DNA of 64,000 bases from assembly GCF_051622035.1 (NCBI RefSeq), contig NC_135355.1, positions 4,588,001-4,652,000 of the forward strand, in the 5' to 3' direction. Below, piece by piece: positions 1-12,300 of the stretch. The first letter of the stretch is position 1, and each line of letters starts with the position of its first letter. The notes beneath the pieces were generated by a model. That model was given only the letters and a program-made list of their open reading frames with translations. It ran no database searches and was not told the DNA's origin. Made by a program: the position numbers and the translations under genes. Origin of the DNA: Arctopsyche grandis (lineage: Eukaryota > Arthropoda > Insecta > Trichoptera > Hydropsychidae).

Positions 1-697
1 GAAAATGTAAATATTTCATTTTCTTTTTCTTGTGATTTTTAAAGAAAACTTGTCGTTTCGGTTGAATGAGTGACGTATGATTTTATTTTTTTGCATTTAT
101 ATAAATATATGTGTATATTTTTTCATTTTACAATTCTCGAATGTCTTTTCATTGAAGAATATATATATTATTACTATTTTTGTTGTTTTAATTTATTCAT
201 GAATAACTAGCAACCTTGAAATCCATACTAATAGGATATACTTGAAATGGTCAGAGGTTAACGATTTTAAACATTACAAGGTAATCGAGAGACCATCTAC
301 GTATGTACTAGAACAACATAATCTATAATTTAAGGTTGTTCATACCTATCCAGCACGAACTGGCAGCAGCAGGTATTCTTTGGTCCATCATATATGGACT
401 CCTTCATACATGTCCATATAGAATATACCTAAAAATACTGACTGCTTGCAGGATACCTACTGCTGCCTTATAGACTTTTATAGATAATTCCATTGGTTGA
501 TCCATTTACATTAACTTTCATACTTACTATTTAAAACTATTAAGTTTATAGTGGTATTAAAAGTAATAGAATGCTCTGAGATAAATTTTCATTGATACAC
601 TGCTTGGGGGGGATTTTAATACATTATAATAACTAAGTCATTTCCAATTAGCATGCTGTTGGAATGTGGGTTATTGGACTATTCGTCACATTGGGGT
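1..697. other. non-genic, no recognised feature
   Basis: This AT-rich stretch has no convincing open reading frame, exon pattern or element end in it. A run of G near position 605 is the only low-complexity feature. Confidence 0.5.
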
Positions 698-850
698 GGT
701 CACAAAGACATTTTTTGCCGCGAATACACAATATTTGGCACTCGAGTTCTCGTTACTATGATAGTTATCGTTAGAATAATGGACTTTTCGGCTGCCAGAT
801 GTTCCGTTATAGAGATTTTAGTGACTTTGTGACCAGTAATCACCGGACCT
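698..850. repeat. short palindromic MITE copy
   Basis: The left edge reads GGTCACAAAG and the right edge CTTTGTGACC, so the ends are inverted. The interior (CACTCGAGTTCTCGTTACTA, then GATGTTCCGTTATAGAG) recurs in reverse at 33541-33735 and in part near 2460-2550 and 25455-25575. This is an interspersed non-coding repeat family. It has no coding capacity and its superfamily is not clear. Confidence 0.55.
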
Positions 851-1048
851 GTAATGTGGCACATGCTTAATTTGCTAGTATGTACTATGAATCATAGTCT
901 ATGATATACATTTAGTTTTCAAATATTAACGAATTCAGGCAGGGTTTTTCAAACGTTTCCTTTTGGAAAATTTCGTGAAACTCAGTCTATAGATGAGGCA
1001 GTTATAAAATACATGCATTTACAACGTGCGAAGCTCATATGTCTAGTC

Positions 1049-2274
1049 CAGTGGTTCTTAACCTTGTTGGAGGTACTGAACCCCACCAGTTTCATATGCG
1101 CATTCACCGAACCCTTCTTTAATTGGAAAAATAAAATATGATTTTTTTCAAATTCAAAACAGGTATATATTTTACTGGTGACTGAACCGTGCATCAACAT
1201 CACTGTGTTCAAAGAACAAAACTATTGTAGGCGGGTTAGGATGTGTTGACCGTATCCCCAGCCTAACGAAACACTGTTGTGCTTGTTTTAATAAAGTTTT
1301 ATTGTTTGCCTAAATATTGTACAAAGGTATTATATTTGGGCAAAAGTATGTCGTTCAGCGGTCTCTGGATATGGTAGAGTGTCGCTGGCTCGGCATTCGG
1401 CTATGTTCAGAAGGTCTCTGGATGCGGCAGTGTGTTGCTGGCTCGTTCGGCTGGTTGATCTTCCAAGTCCGCGTAGTGTAGTGGTGGAAGGTCAGGAGCT
1501 GGATGTCGACTGGTCTGCTGCTGTGGGTCGACTGGCGTTGTTTGGGTTGTACCTCCTTTTATAGTGTTTCTGGGTATCACGTGACCCGTGGTGGTTGTTG
1601 TTGATACGTAAGCGAGGAATGTGCTTTTGTCGATGGGGTAGAATTTTCTGGAATGATTGGCACCGTTCCGCTCGATGTAGTTTAATGGCTGCGGTGTGCT
1701 TCGACCGGTTTGGTTCCGCTCGACTGGTAGGGGTGTTCCGCTTGAGTTTAGTTTAATGGCTGCAGGTGTGCTTCGACTGGTTTGGTTCCGCTCGACTGGT
1801 AGGGGTGTTCCGCTTGAGTTTAGTTTAATGGCTGCAGGTGTGCTTCGACTGGTTTTGGGAATGTATTCTGCGTCGCAGTAAATGTCTTGATGGTGACGAG
1901 ATTCCCACACTATTAAAACATGATTTTCACACAAAAACAAAAACAATGAATATTTACTGCAAATCAGTGTGACTTCTGGTGTTGCTTTTCAGAAATGCAA
2001 GGCTTTACCTTGGCAACTGCCACTCTCATGTTATTTTTGCAACAAAGTCTATTCCTTTTCTTCGTTTTTATGTCCCATCATACTCGAAAAGGATTGCTCG
2101 CAAAGATATGTAGTAACAAACGGTATGAAAATCTCCAGAGCTTTCTTAGCAATGACAGGGTACGCTACCTTTTGTTGACACCAAAACGTTGAGAGCGTTG
2201 TTGTTCTGAAGCTGGCTCTGCTGAATTTCCGCCGAACCCCTGGGGTTCGATCGAACCCAGATTAAGAACCACTG
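1049..2274. mobile_element. hAT-superfamily element, non-autonomous
   Basis: The ends are inverted (left CAGTGGTTCTTAACCTT, right ATTAAGAACCACTG). They are flanked by an exact 8-bp duplication, GTCTAGTC, at 1041-1048 and 2275-2282. A CAGTG-type end with an 8-bp duplication is the hAT signature. No transposase is readable inside. The middle (about 1237-1900) holds a tandem repeat, an AATAAA motif and a block starting TGTTGACCG that resembles sequence near 16945 and 25930, perhaps a nested LTR with unclear borders. Confidence 0.85.
1668..1856. repeat. 72-bp tandem repeat, about 2.6 copies
   Basis: TGGTTCCGCTCGACTGGTAG occurs at 1711 and 1783, giving a 72-bp period, with a partial copy before and after. 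The repeat lies inside the hAT element. It creates repeated-peptide open frames on both strands that should not be read as proteins. Confidence 0.85.
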
Positions 2275-2299
2275 GTCTAGTCGAAAATAATAAAAATTA

Positions 2300-2450
2300 C
2301 CAATTTTTTTGTGTGACCAGTTTTCTCGTGACCAATTTTTCTGTGTGACCAGTTTTCTCGTGACCAATTTTTCGTGCGACCGGTAAAAACTTGTGACTGA
2401 TCTAGAGCGACCAGTTATCTTGTGACCGGTTCACATTCGACTAGTAATCG
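2300..2450. repeat. degenerate GTGACCAGTT tandem repeat
   Basis: GTGTGACCAG recurs at 2311 and 2343 (period 32) and then decays into GACC-containing variants up to about 2440. The same words build the palindrome at 3361-3545, so both belong to one repeat family. Confidence 0.6.
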
Positions 2451-2679
2451 CCGAACCAATATTTCGTGTAGATTTCGATTGATGGAATTTTTGCCAGATG
2501 TTCCATGATCGAGATTTTAGTGGTGTACGCGAGATTGTTTTTTGCGGAATAATCACCGAACCAATCCGTTTATCCCCGAAACCCTTTGAGGAGCACCGCA
2601 TTGAGGAGACTATGTCACTCGAAAACATAAACGTAGTCAGTAGCGTGGCTCGATGGTTGGGCCTAGAGGCGCCGATTTC

Positions 2680-2850
2680 GATCCCATGAGTTGACCTCGA
2701 TTGAAAAGAATTTATTCTGAGTATATCTGTAATGCTGCTGGTTAGACTTTGATGTATGTAATTCCAGGTCGATCGTTTCCTACCAGAGCTTACCGATTTT
2801 TCTGAGTTCATTGTTGAAACGGCCGCCCCTCTCCAGATTTGAACGGTACT
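2680..2850 (+). repeat. tRNA-derived SINE, partial
   Basis: It contains the diagnostic body words of the window's main SINE (GCTGCTGGTTAGAC, TCGATCGTTTCC, TTGTTGAAACGG). The head and the 3' hairpin are both missing or decayed. It is one of about thirteen copies in the window. Confidence 0.65.
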
Positions 2851-2966
2851 GTCCACGTTGTTTAATGTATTATTATGAACTTAAATTAAAATACTAAACC
2901 AACAAAAATATTATATTGAAAATTCTTTAGAACACTATCTGATGATGAATGTACAGATGTTACAAC

Positions 2967-3331
2967 AGTGGTCAGCAACTTATGCCACTAGATGAAAACG
3001 GAATGTCTTGTTGGCACTGGAAAGGAAATTCAGAAATCAACATTAAATTTAAAACATTTGTAGTTTAATATAGTGTGTATAGCCAAATATATTTTCTTAA
3101 TTTGGCTTTATTAGTATGATTTAGTGGCACACAGAGCGTCCAATAAAATAAAGTTATGCAGTACTGTGTATACTGGTTACCGATCACTGCCGAAACTGAG
3201 CGTTTTTTGCGTTCCTTCCTTTTTTTCATCGCTTCCTCGCTAAGCTAAACCCCCCGCGCCCCTCATTTAATGACGACATTTTCACCAAGCAAATTTGTAT
3301 GTAATGCCTCATCTACATATGTTATTGTTGG
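2967..3331 (-). repeat. CATAGATGTAG-family repeat, reverse copy
   Basis: Reading on the minus strand, the sequence runs from CATATGTAGATGAGGC at 3331, through a GAGGGGCGCGGGG stretch, to a CAGTGGTCAGCAAC end at 2967. It matches 28926-29391 in the opposite orientation. It is non-coding. Confidence 0.55.
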
Positions 3332-3360
3332 TAAATGGATTACTAGTCATATGTAAATCA

Positions 3361-3545
3361 GTCACAGGACAACCGGTCGCTCTAGATCGGTCACACGTGA
3401 TCACCCGTCACACTAAAACTGGTCAAACCCTAAAATCGGTAACGAGTTGACCGATTTTAGTGTGTGTTTTGAGTGTGACCAGTTTTAGTGTGACGGGTGA
3501 TCACGTGTGACCGGTTCACATTTGACTAGTTATCACCGAACCGTT
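3361..3545. repeat. palindrome built of GGTCACACGTGATCACCC arms
   Basis: The arm at 3389-3426 (GGTCACACGTGATCACCC) is inverted at about 3476-3512 (GGGTGATCACGTGTGACC) around a short centre. The arms match over about 37 bp, so the segment can fold on itself. It is probably a MITE of the GTGACC family also seen at 2300-2450. Confidence 0.7.
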
Positions 3546-3870
3546 TTTGTTGCGTGGACGTGAAGTAGGGGCTTCCAGAATCGGAGAGAAAGACGCAGGA
3601 AGTTGTAGTAGCGGTTTATTGGTCTGCTCTAGTCGGCGCTCCAGGTCGGAATGGTTTCCAGACCGAGAGCGCCCCATATTTATACCCGTTGGGCATAACA
3701 CACATACATACATATACATGTAAACTATTGGTCGATGAGTAGGGCGATCCCATTGGCCGTTACATACGGCTTATTCATTCGGCGAGGACATTTTGGCGCG
3801 AACGAGAGATCAGGTGATTAGCACTCTTAAGCCATCGGTCCACGAGCGCCACCCACCTAATCTCTACGTT

Positions 3871-5373
3871 CAGTGGCGGACTGTCCATACAAGCGAACAT
3901 GCCCGATGGCATGTGGGCCCCCCTATCTGTTAGAAAATATGGGCCCTCAGTAAAATTAAATAACGTTTTTTTAACTATTTCACGTGTGTAAAAATTTATA
4001 GGATATTGCACTTTGGGACCTAAAGTTTGGGTATTTCAACAAAAAAAATTTCTTACGATATACACAAACAACTACTACCTGCTTTAACAGCCCAAGGATC
4101 GGTTAACTTTTTTTATTAGGCTCGAAATATAAGTTTCAACATTTGCGTGGGCCCTTTTGCCGGGCCCATTTCCAACCTCAAGATATACCAATACCTACTG
4201 AAATAAAAATAACAACTACCTACTGAAATAAAAATGGGAATAAACAAATTTCCGTGAATAATATAAACTGAATTGCTTAACCCTTTGGCTGCTACGAGGT
4301 TTTTCAATGTCCAAGCGAAAAATGCTAACATTTGTAATTATTTTGTAAAAAAATAAATATAATATTTTTTTTTACATACTTACTTCGCCGATCACTCGTA
4401 ATTTTTATAATACTTTATATACATTTTTAAGAAGCAGTCGTGGACTCGTGCTCTCTCTTTCTGTCTTGCTTTTACATGCGTGCGTACGAAAGAGATACCT
4501 ACATATATACACTAAATAAGTTTTGACGATTGTTTTCCCGACGCTTTATTTTTTTCAATAATCTATTTTTAGACATCGATGTAGCCTTACAACATGCGAT
4601 ATATTCGAAACAGGTAGCGGTCTTTCTCTCTTTCTTTCTTGGTTTTAATTGTGTACGTGTGAGCGAGACACACAAGGATGCGAAGTTTCTAATAATCAAA
4701 TAATTTTTCAACATGTATCATAAACATTTTGTATGCATTTCAGTTGCATTTGATTGATTGCATGAATTCGTGACGTCTCGTGACCTATATAATTGAATTT
4801 ATCGACAATAATCAATTCCCAAGTAATAACTCCTTATAGGACATTGACAACGAACCCGAAATTTACTTTGATGATGAACCCGAAATTGAAGAGCTTTTAT
4901 TTAAAAAATTGATAAATATTTATAAAGCTTGATTGAAAAATAAATATAAATACGTATATAAAAAAAATGTTTCGTGCCACTGATGCGCTGGTGGCTCAAA
5001 GAAAGTATTGAAATACGACAATTAATGTCGACAACAACGATCGTCGTAGCAATCTTCGCCCATTTCAAAACAACGATTTATCGTTGTTGTAGCAGTCAAT
5101 GGGTTAAAACAATTTTGATAGGACGATTCATCAACTAGTGATTTAAATTTACTTCATACTTTCAAAATAACATTCGATTATACTTCGACGATATAGTAAG
5201 ATTTAAATACACAATTTTAAACAGTTTCCGAATATAAAATCTATTCCTAATCTAGACACATCCATGTATATAGGATATGTGATAGAAATATATAATATAT
5301 ACAAATTTTTTAACCCTGGGTGGGCCCCCTTTGACTCCTGGCATGCACTGATTCCAGTCCCAGTCCGCCACTG
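3871..5373. mobile_element. hAT element carrying a nested piggyBac MITE
   Basis: The ends are inverted (left CAGTGGCGGACTG, right CAGTCCGCCACTG) and flanked by an exact 8-bp duplication TCTACGTT at 3863-3870 and 5374-5381. It is 1503 bp long, of which 823 bp is a younger insertion at 4281-5103. No transposase frame is visible, so it is non-autonomous. Confidence 0.9.
4281..5103. mobile_element. piggyBac-like MITE (TTAA target)
   Basis: TTAA flanks both sides (4277-4280 and 5104-5107). The ends are inverted: left CCCTTTGGCTGCTAC, right GTAGCAGTCAATGGG. A CCC-start and a TTAA target are piggyBac traits. It sits inside the hAT element 3871-5373 and so is the younger of the two. No transposase is visible. 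Confidence 0.75.
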
Positions 5374-5384
5374 TCTACGTTACA

Positions 5385-5532
5385 TTATTCTATATCTATG
5401 GTGTCTAGTTAATTTCGAGTTTTTCAGTGTCTCATAATTCAGCGACTTGTGTAATAAAAATGCTGCATTGTTTGTAATTGACCAGGAAGGCGTATTTGAG
5501 TCTACTTGTCAGATCTTTCTGGTATATATCCA
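5385..5532 (+). repeat. SINE 3' part with terminal hairpin
   Basis: The tail of the main SINE is present: a TCTCATAATTCAGCGACTTG body word, GCTGCATTG, then the hairpin arms CCAGGAAGGC and TCTTTCTGG. It abuts the 3' tail of the minus-strand LINE that follows. Confidence 0.65.
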
Positions 5533-6187
5533 TTTTATTTATTTATTTTATTTATATATATTTTAGCTATCAAGCTAATTTAAAAATACATCTTAATTAT
5601 TATACTTAACTCTAAAATTTATAATTAACTTATATGTACTGTCCCTCACAGAGGTGTCTCTTCGCACCTCGCAGGAATGCATCCATGTTTTTAGCAGACC
5701 TGACGCACTCAGGGAGGGCATTATACATGAGCACACCCCTGTGAAAAACACCCCCAGCCGTCTTATTCTTTCTTACTCTACTTACAACTAGTTTGTCCTT
5801 ATTTCTAGTATAAAAACTATGTTTATCTCTATTCCTTATTATATAATCATCAAAATACTTAGGTAATAACTTATGATCTAACTTATAAACAAAAGACAAT
5901 GTACTAATATTTAGACTAATTCTAATACTCATCCATCCTAATTCATCTAACATACTTCCAATACTCTTAAATCTACTCACATTCAAAATAGCTCTCATAG
6001 CTTTATTCTGTATTTTTTGCATTTTTTCTAAATCTTGGCCACTAAACAAATTAAGCACAGTGGCACAATAAACCACATATGGCAAGACAATTGAATTAAA
6101 CACTAAAATTTTACTTTTTTTACTTAAAATATTTCTTAATCTACATAATACACCATGTGAAATAAATAAAAATAATAATGATAGCAA
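5533..6187 (-). pseudogene. LINE reverse transcriptase C-terminus, 5'-truncated
   Basis: The minus strand encodes about 180 residues that resemble the end of a jockey/CR1-type non-LTR reverse transcriptase. Recognisable stretches are a VFNSIVLPYVVYCATVLNL-like segment, then LEKMQKIQNKAMRAIL, then a conserved C-terminal LRGAKRHLCEGQ. The frame ends with a stop at 5630 and a T-rich tail (minus-strand A-rich) with TATCAAGCTAATTT follows, as also seen near 53520. Only the 3' end is present, as is usual for target-primed insertion. Its truncated 5' end lies just upstream of the MARCH start exon. Confidence 0.75.
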
Positions 6188-6383
6188 AAATTAAAGTGAC
6201 AGTTGTCGGTTTGCGGCATGGAGGGGCGGGCGGCGGGTGGCGCGCTTCGGCCAAAACTATTGACGAAGTGTCAGTTGGCCAGCAGTTGGGGCCGAGAGAG
6301 GAGCTCGCGTTGGCGTGGCGAAGCTGCGGGGCGAAGGCGGGGACGGGGGCGGGGGCGGAGGCGGGGGCGCGGGTGGGCTGGAG
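6188..6383 (+). promoter_or_regulatory. probable 5' leader / promoter-proximal region of MARCH gene
   Basis: The sequence changes abruptly from AT-rich LINE to GC-rich DNA with many CpGs (GGGGCGGGCGGCGGGTGGCG). This continues into the first coding exon. An in-frame TGA at 6261 and no ATG before 6384 mark this as untranslated leader or promoter, or as an exon start reached by splicing from further upstream. No TATA box is evident. Confidence 0.4.
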
Positions 6384-9300
6384 ATGCGGGTGTGCCGGGC
6401 CTCCGACATCGAGGCCATCGAGTGGCGCGGACGCGGCGGGGCGGCGGCGGGGATGCGCTCCCACTCGGGCTCCGGCTCGGCCTCGGGCTGCGGCTCGGGC
6501 TCGGGCTCCGGCTCCGGCTCCGGCTCGAGCGCGGCTTCTTGCAGCAACTGCAGCGGCGACATCTGCCGCATCTGCCACTGCGAGAGCGACGCCCACAACC
6601 CCCTGCTGGCTCCTTGCTACTGCTCAGGTCACACACCACACTCTTCACTCCTCACTCCTCACTCCTCACTCCTCACTACACACACTACACACCTCACCTG
6701 GTGTGTGTTTATATAATGCACACACTTCGAGTGTTGCTTCAGCGAAGCTTTTCGCCAGCCTCGCTCGATTCTCATTCGTCAACATAAGGTCTACTTTTCA
6801 TAACAAACTTTCGACCAATAGGGATATCGCTCATATATAAAATATATATATATTGTTATTTATAATGATCGGTTATTGTCATCCCACTCGGTCTGGAGTA
6901 TTATAATTTTTGTCAATTTTTTCACAAATATCTCGAATCGTGGAATTTTCCATCTACTTTATATACACATGACTAGGGGTAGGATTAGGGCGAAAACACA
7001 CTGTCAATAGTACGTAGTATGTCTTTTTTTTTTTTAGATACTTCTAACTCTTTGAATGCTGACCGACGCCGATCGGCGTTTTGCCAACAAGTCCATGAGT
7101 TTGAAAAACCCTGATAGACTTTGTATTTTGAGCAAAGTAAACAAGAATACTACCCGCTAATCCTTTCCAGGTAGCATTTAAAAGTAAGATGCATTGAACA
7201 TTGGTCGTGTAATCTGTGTCAACGATTATAAAGACTGGTTTGCAAAGGAATTTCTGAATTTATAACCATAGCAGAGTTTCCCGATGGAAATACCCAACTG
7301 CCGAGTATTTTAGATTGTGGCTTGACATTTAGATTGTGAGCATTACATGTTTAACAACAATGAAGAAGATGGAACTAGTTGTGGAAAAATGCATACATTC
7401 ATTAATAGACTTGTTTTGTTTATTTTATATTGTTTCAAGATGTATTTGAAAGTCTAAACATACATTTACAAAACTCGAAATCCTCAGCGGTAGTGATCTT
7501 GGGTTTTTTTTTGGATTAGCTACAATTTTTATACCTGCTTTCTATTATATTTCTTAATAATTCTAGTAAGAAGTGTTGGCGAAATTTTCAGCATAGCGGG
7601 CTTTTAGCAGAAAAGACATCTGCACTCAAAGGGTTAAACATGCAAAAGAAAACGCAGCATCATTAGCCCATAAACAAGTACAAAATCCCAAAAATCACCC
7701 CCTGGAGTGTTTTCAGTGTTATTTTATTCTTGCTTGACAGATGCATTACCTCCCAAACATATGCATTCTGCACGTGCAACTACAAGCCAAGGACACGTGC
7801 CGTCCCATACCACTCAGTGTGTTTTCGCTCTTAGAAAATGCGCCATTGAATGTGTATATTTTATAACGAATTCTTTGAAACATTCTGAACGATACTTGTT
7901 TATTTATATGCTGTACGAGTGCTGATTTATTATTCATTATTAATATATGTATTATCCTCAAGGTTGAAAGATGTTTTATGATGACTCGTATATGTGATGT
8001 GTTCACGTTGTTTTAATATAATGATTGTATATACATATGTGTATAAAAAAAAAGACAATCAAAACTGGTTTTCTCACTTTGACTTATTATGTATTAGCAT
8101 TGAGATTTCGGTTCATTTACTTATTTTTATTAAATAATTAACTTTTGTGAAATATAATGTTTTTTTTAGTAAGTCATGTTCATAAAATAAAATTAGTCAA
8201 TATTTAAATATTGATAAACATTTTTCAATGAGCTTTGTTATAGATATAGGACGGATGGTGATAAGGGCAATGACCATTTACAATACATGTTCCAACAGTC
8301 CTGAGCAACAACAAAAAACTTTCTACAAAGTCATTAATAGCCATAACGCCCAAAAAGGATATTGCCCTTATCCACACCCGATATTTACTTACAAACCTCA
8401 AATACGCGATTCAGATTAGTCAGATGATCTTAGCTGACCAAGAAAATTCGCGTATTGTTCTAATAAATTGAAATGAGGCATGGGAGCTCCGCTTGGCTCC
8501 CCAATTAGACAGGAGCCCTAAAATTTTTGCGAATTGTTATAGTTTTTCTATACCAATTCAATACGACACCATAAAAGTTGAAGAAAAAAAGTTATCGCAT
8601 TTCAAAGAAGCTCTATATTTGCACCTATTGGCCAGAACTTATAGCAGGAATTTCAACACATTCGCCTTGAACATAGTGTGCAAATAATTGTTTTCTCAGA
8701 GTACTGCAGACGCTAATAAAAGTCAAAAGTTTATGCGCGCACGTACACATTTCCGAAAATACACAAAGCACGACCTTTATCTTCATTCGTGAAAATTTTT
8801 AATCTGCAAAAGACGATTGAAACTCACACTAAATTAAATATTCTAACTTACATCTACTCATGTTCTTCACTCAATAGATTTGTTAATGCAAAGACGCTTA
8901 TTCTTTGGCCAGGAAGGCGCATTGGGTTTACCTGTTAGACCTTCCTAGAATAAATTAAATAAAAATAATTCTAAATTTTTTATTAACGTTTCTAACAAAA
9001 TAAAGTTTTATCATATTTTATGCACGATATTAAAAAAAATCTGCTATAATTGGAAAATATTTTATACACAATGGGGGGGGGAAGGGTACGTTTGGAGCCC
9101 GGACATGTATATTTATTTATATATGAATAAGTATAGGTAGGACCGGAAGCGTGCTTTTTCCAGGAAACAGGGCAAACTACAAAGCTAGAGAGCATAAAAA
9201 AAGGTTCATCATAAAAATGAACAATGAACGGCGCAAAGTTGGTCCGTTCTTTACTGATATGTAGAGATCGGCGGTCAAGTTGCTGCCATAAAATAACAAT

Positions 9301-12300
9301 AGACCTCTCCATTGTCCAAGAAAGCAGGAGAGCCAGAATAAAAAAAACTGGTTGCCAATAGTGAACCATTTTTTTTAGCCGTCGACCATCTTGTTCGCCG
9401 GTCCTTAGTGATAAGAGTCTATTGCTTGAGAATTGAGATAGTGCAGAGTAAATTTCTTAGATATACATACATATATGATAGTTTACAGTAGCTATCCTAG
9501 TGCCTACATGCCGGGACCACTAAGTTATAATTCCCTCGAGTCATGACGTAGAGTATGTATACTTATATGAGGAAGCATTTTTTTAATTGAGCAATCCTCA
9601 AATTCTTGCAGAATTAGTTATAGATACATTAGATGCCGCACTTTGTTCTCTTCTCCTGTGGCACGCACCAATTTGACGGCTTCGACGCTCCTCAATCAGA
9701 TTTCTGTCACTTTTAAATGTAATTTTCCCCTCTCTTGTCTTATTTATACTACTTAAAATTCTAAACAGTCACTATTTTGGTTGTGAAACTTTTACTAATA
9801 CAAACCCACCAATCATATGTTTGAAAACTTTCCATTAGATTTGACTTCCGGTGTATTTCAACATCCTAACAGAAAGTCGACATGTGATCAAAGTACCCAT
9901 TTTGCCTGCACGATTGACAGATTTTAAGATCTAAACAGAACGGTGCTATTTTTATTAACCTTCCTCTATCTCTAAAAGTTGATCAAGCAAACAGTGCGTC
10001 TAAATTGATAAATATTTTCGAAGTTTATCTGCAGCACGCTGAATTTATGTTATAGATTAGTTCCACAATGTTATTATTAAGCGGAAGATATTTTTCTTTG
10101 AATACAAAGTTGCATTGTACATATGTATCTTTGCCATTATTATCTGCACGACGTGTTAGTATTGCATAAACGTTTTTTTTTATCAGTTGGAACAATGGGT
10201 CACGTAGTAGGGGTTTTCTATGCGTATGTAAATATTTACAAGGAAAATTTTTGCATTCGTTTCCTCATCAAATCTTGTTTTTATTTCGAACGATGCGTTT
10301 ACTTTCACGTTTTTGCATGTCTTATACAATTCGTTTTTAAATTGAGCTGTTACATACCCGTATTAATATTTATATTAACGTGTTTTCTACTGCAATTTTT
10401 TTTGTACATAATTTTGTATGATTATTCAGCAATGAGAATATAGTACAAAAATAATTTAAAATTTTAATTCAAACTACAATTTATTTATTTACTTACATAT
10501 GTATATAGTCAGCAGTATGGATCGGTAGTTGCGTTTATGTTTAGCACCGAGAGGTTCCGGGTTTGATCTCATGCTGCTGGTTAGACTTGGATATTTGTGA
10601 CTCCAAGTCGATCGTTTCCTATCAGAGTTTGCCAATTTATCTGAATTTCATTGAAACGGTTCCTCAAATTGGCAAAAATCATCCTACCTGCTGTCACAAA
10701 TATCTGAATTTGATTTGGGTACAATTTGTAAAAATATATGTACAAGTCTAAATCCATAGATGTCTCAATGGATTAATCAATGAATTAATTGTTAATTTTC
10801 TGTTCTTCAGCCTCTCGAAATACAGTGATTTGTGTAATAAAAATGCTGCAATGTTTGAAATTAATTGTCTAGGAAGGCACATTGGAGTCTACCTGTCGGG
10901 CCTTCCTGGTATATATCTATATAAAAAATATATTTATAATATACATATATACATACTACTGTTGCGTAGGGGTGGGTGGAGGATCCAAGTAAAAGGCCAA
11001 AGTCGTTTCACAGCATTTATTGGTGATTAAGGAGATACATACACTAGCAGTGCTCCGTCCAGAATGTCTTGATATCGCATAAGTACCGCCTTACAACGGA
11101 TAGGTCGCTCAGGGCATCTTCGACGTCCGGTTACTTCCCTATTGTTTAGGTATGTACCCGGATATGTATTCCCACGCTATCGGTCACTTATGAGAAGGGA
11201 CCAATAGCGGCCAATTCGGTGGCCATTGTTTAGCCTACTTGCACTTAGTCTGGAGATAATCCTTGAAACCAATTATAACGGTCACACAGTCTCTGGGATG
11301 CTACTCGGCCTAATCTGATTGCACTTGCTCGGTGGTGTACGTTACAATGCAAATACTATGTATAAGAAGATTAGCGAAACATCTATGTTATAGATAAAAA
11401 AAAAAATTGAAATCATATTCAAACAGTGGTGACATTGATGGTTGTTGCCAATTTGATGGAGGAACCGCTTCAACAATGAAATCAAATACATTGGCAAACT
11501 CTGTTAGGAAACCATCGACTCGTATCCAAGTCTGACCAGCAGCACTGCTGAAATACTCTGAATAAATTCTCTTCAATGGAAGTCAACACTGGACTTGAAC
11601 TTGGGAACCTCTCTGTAATTAGAATTAACGCAACCGCCGAGCTATACTGCTGGCTTATACTATATACATAGCTATACTGATGACGTGATGTTATCATCAA
11701 CTTTCAATACAAATATGATGACTCCGCAATATACTATTTTTTTTTCATACTGCAATTTTTTAATGTTTTTTTAATACATGTCTTTCCTGTTCAAGTGCAT
11801 AAATTAGATATCGCTATAAATAAATTATGTATATCTGCGTCGACTTACATACATTGTATATACAAACTCGGAATGATTATATTAGTCTTGAATTCTGCGG
11901 AATTATTTTTTAACATCAATTACGACTGGACTTTGATCTTATTGAATGTTTTATACTGACTTTGAACAGATTAGCATTCGTTTTTATATTTAGATTTCTG
12001 AAAATTCTCTTACAGTACTGTTGATAATTCGAAGATTGAAATTGAAAACCTATACATGCAGGGAAATATAAAACTGAACCAATGGATACATAATCCATTG
12101 CTCTTGTTGAAGCGTGTGGAATCTATGGTCGATTTGGGTATCATTTTTAATCCTCAACTCACCTTTCACAACCACATCAAGACAGTCGCTGACTTTTCCT
12201 TTCGCCGACTTGGATTTGTCTTGAAATATGCTAGGTTATTCTCCAACCCGTTGTCTTCTCACTTGATTTTCAACTCGCTCGTGAGAAGCAAGCTGGAGTA

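Noticed and set aside
1407-1946. 179-codon minus frame with a repeated peptide
   Set aside because: The repeated peptide is the 72-bp tandem repeat inside a hAT element. No known domain, no splice or promoter context.
6141-6787. Long overlapping open frames on both strands (Glu-Pro, Arg-Ser and Ala-rich repeats)
   Set aside because: They are other-frame and antisense readings of the GC-rich first MARCH exon. Only the frame holding CRICHC and CYCSG joins correctly to the next exon.
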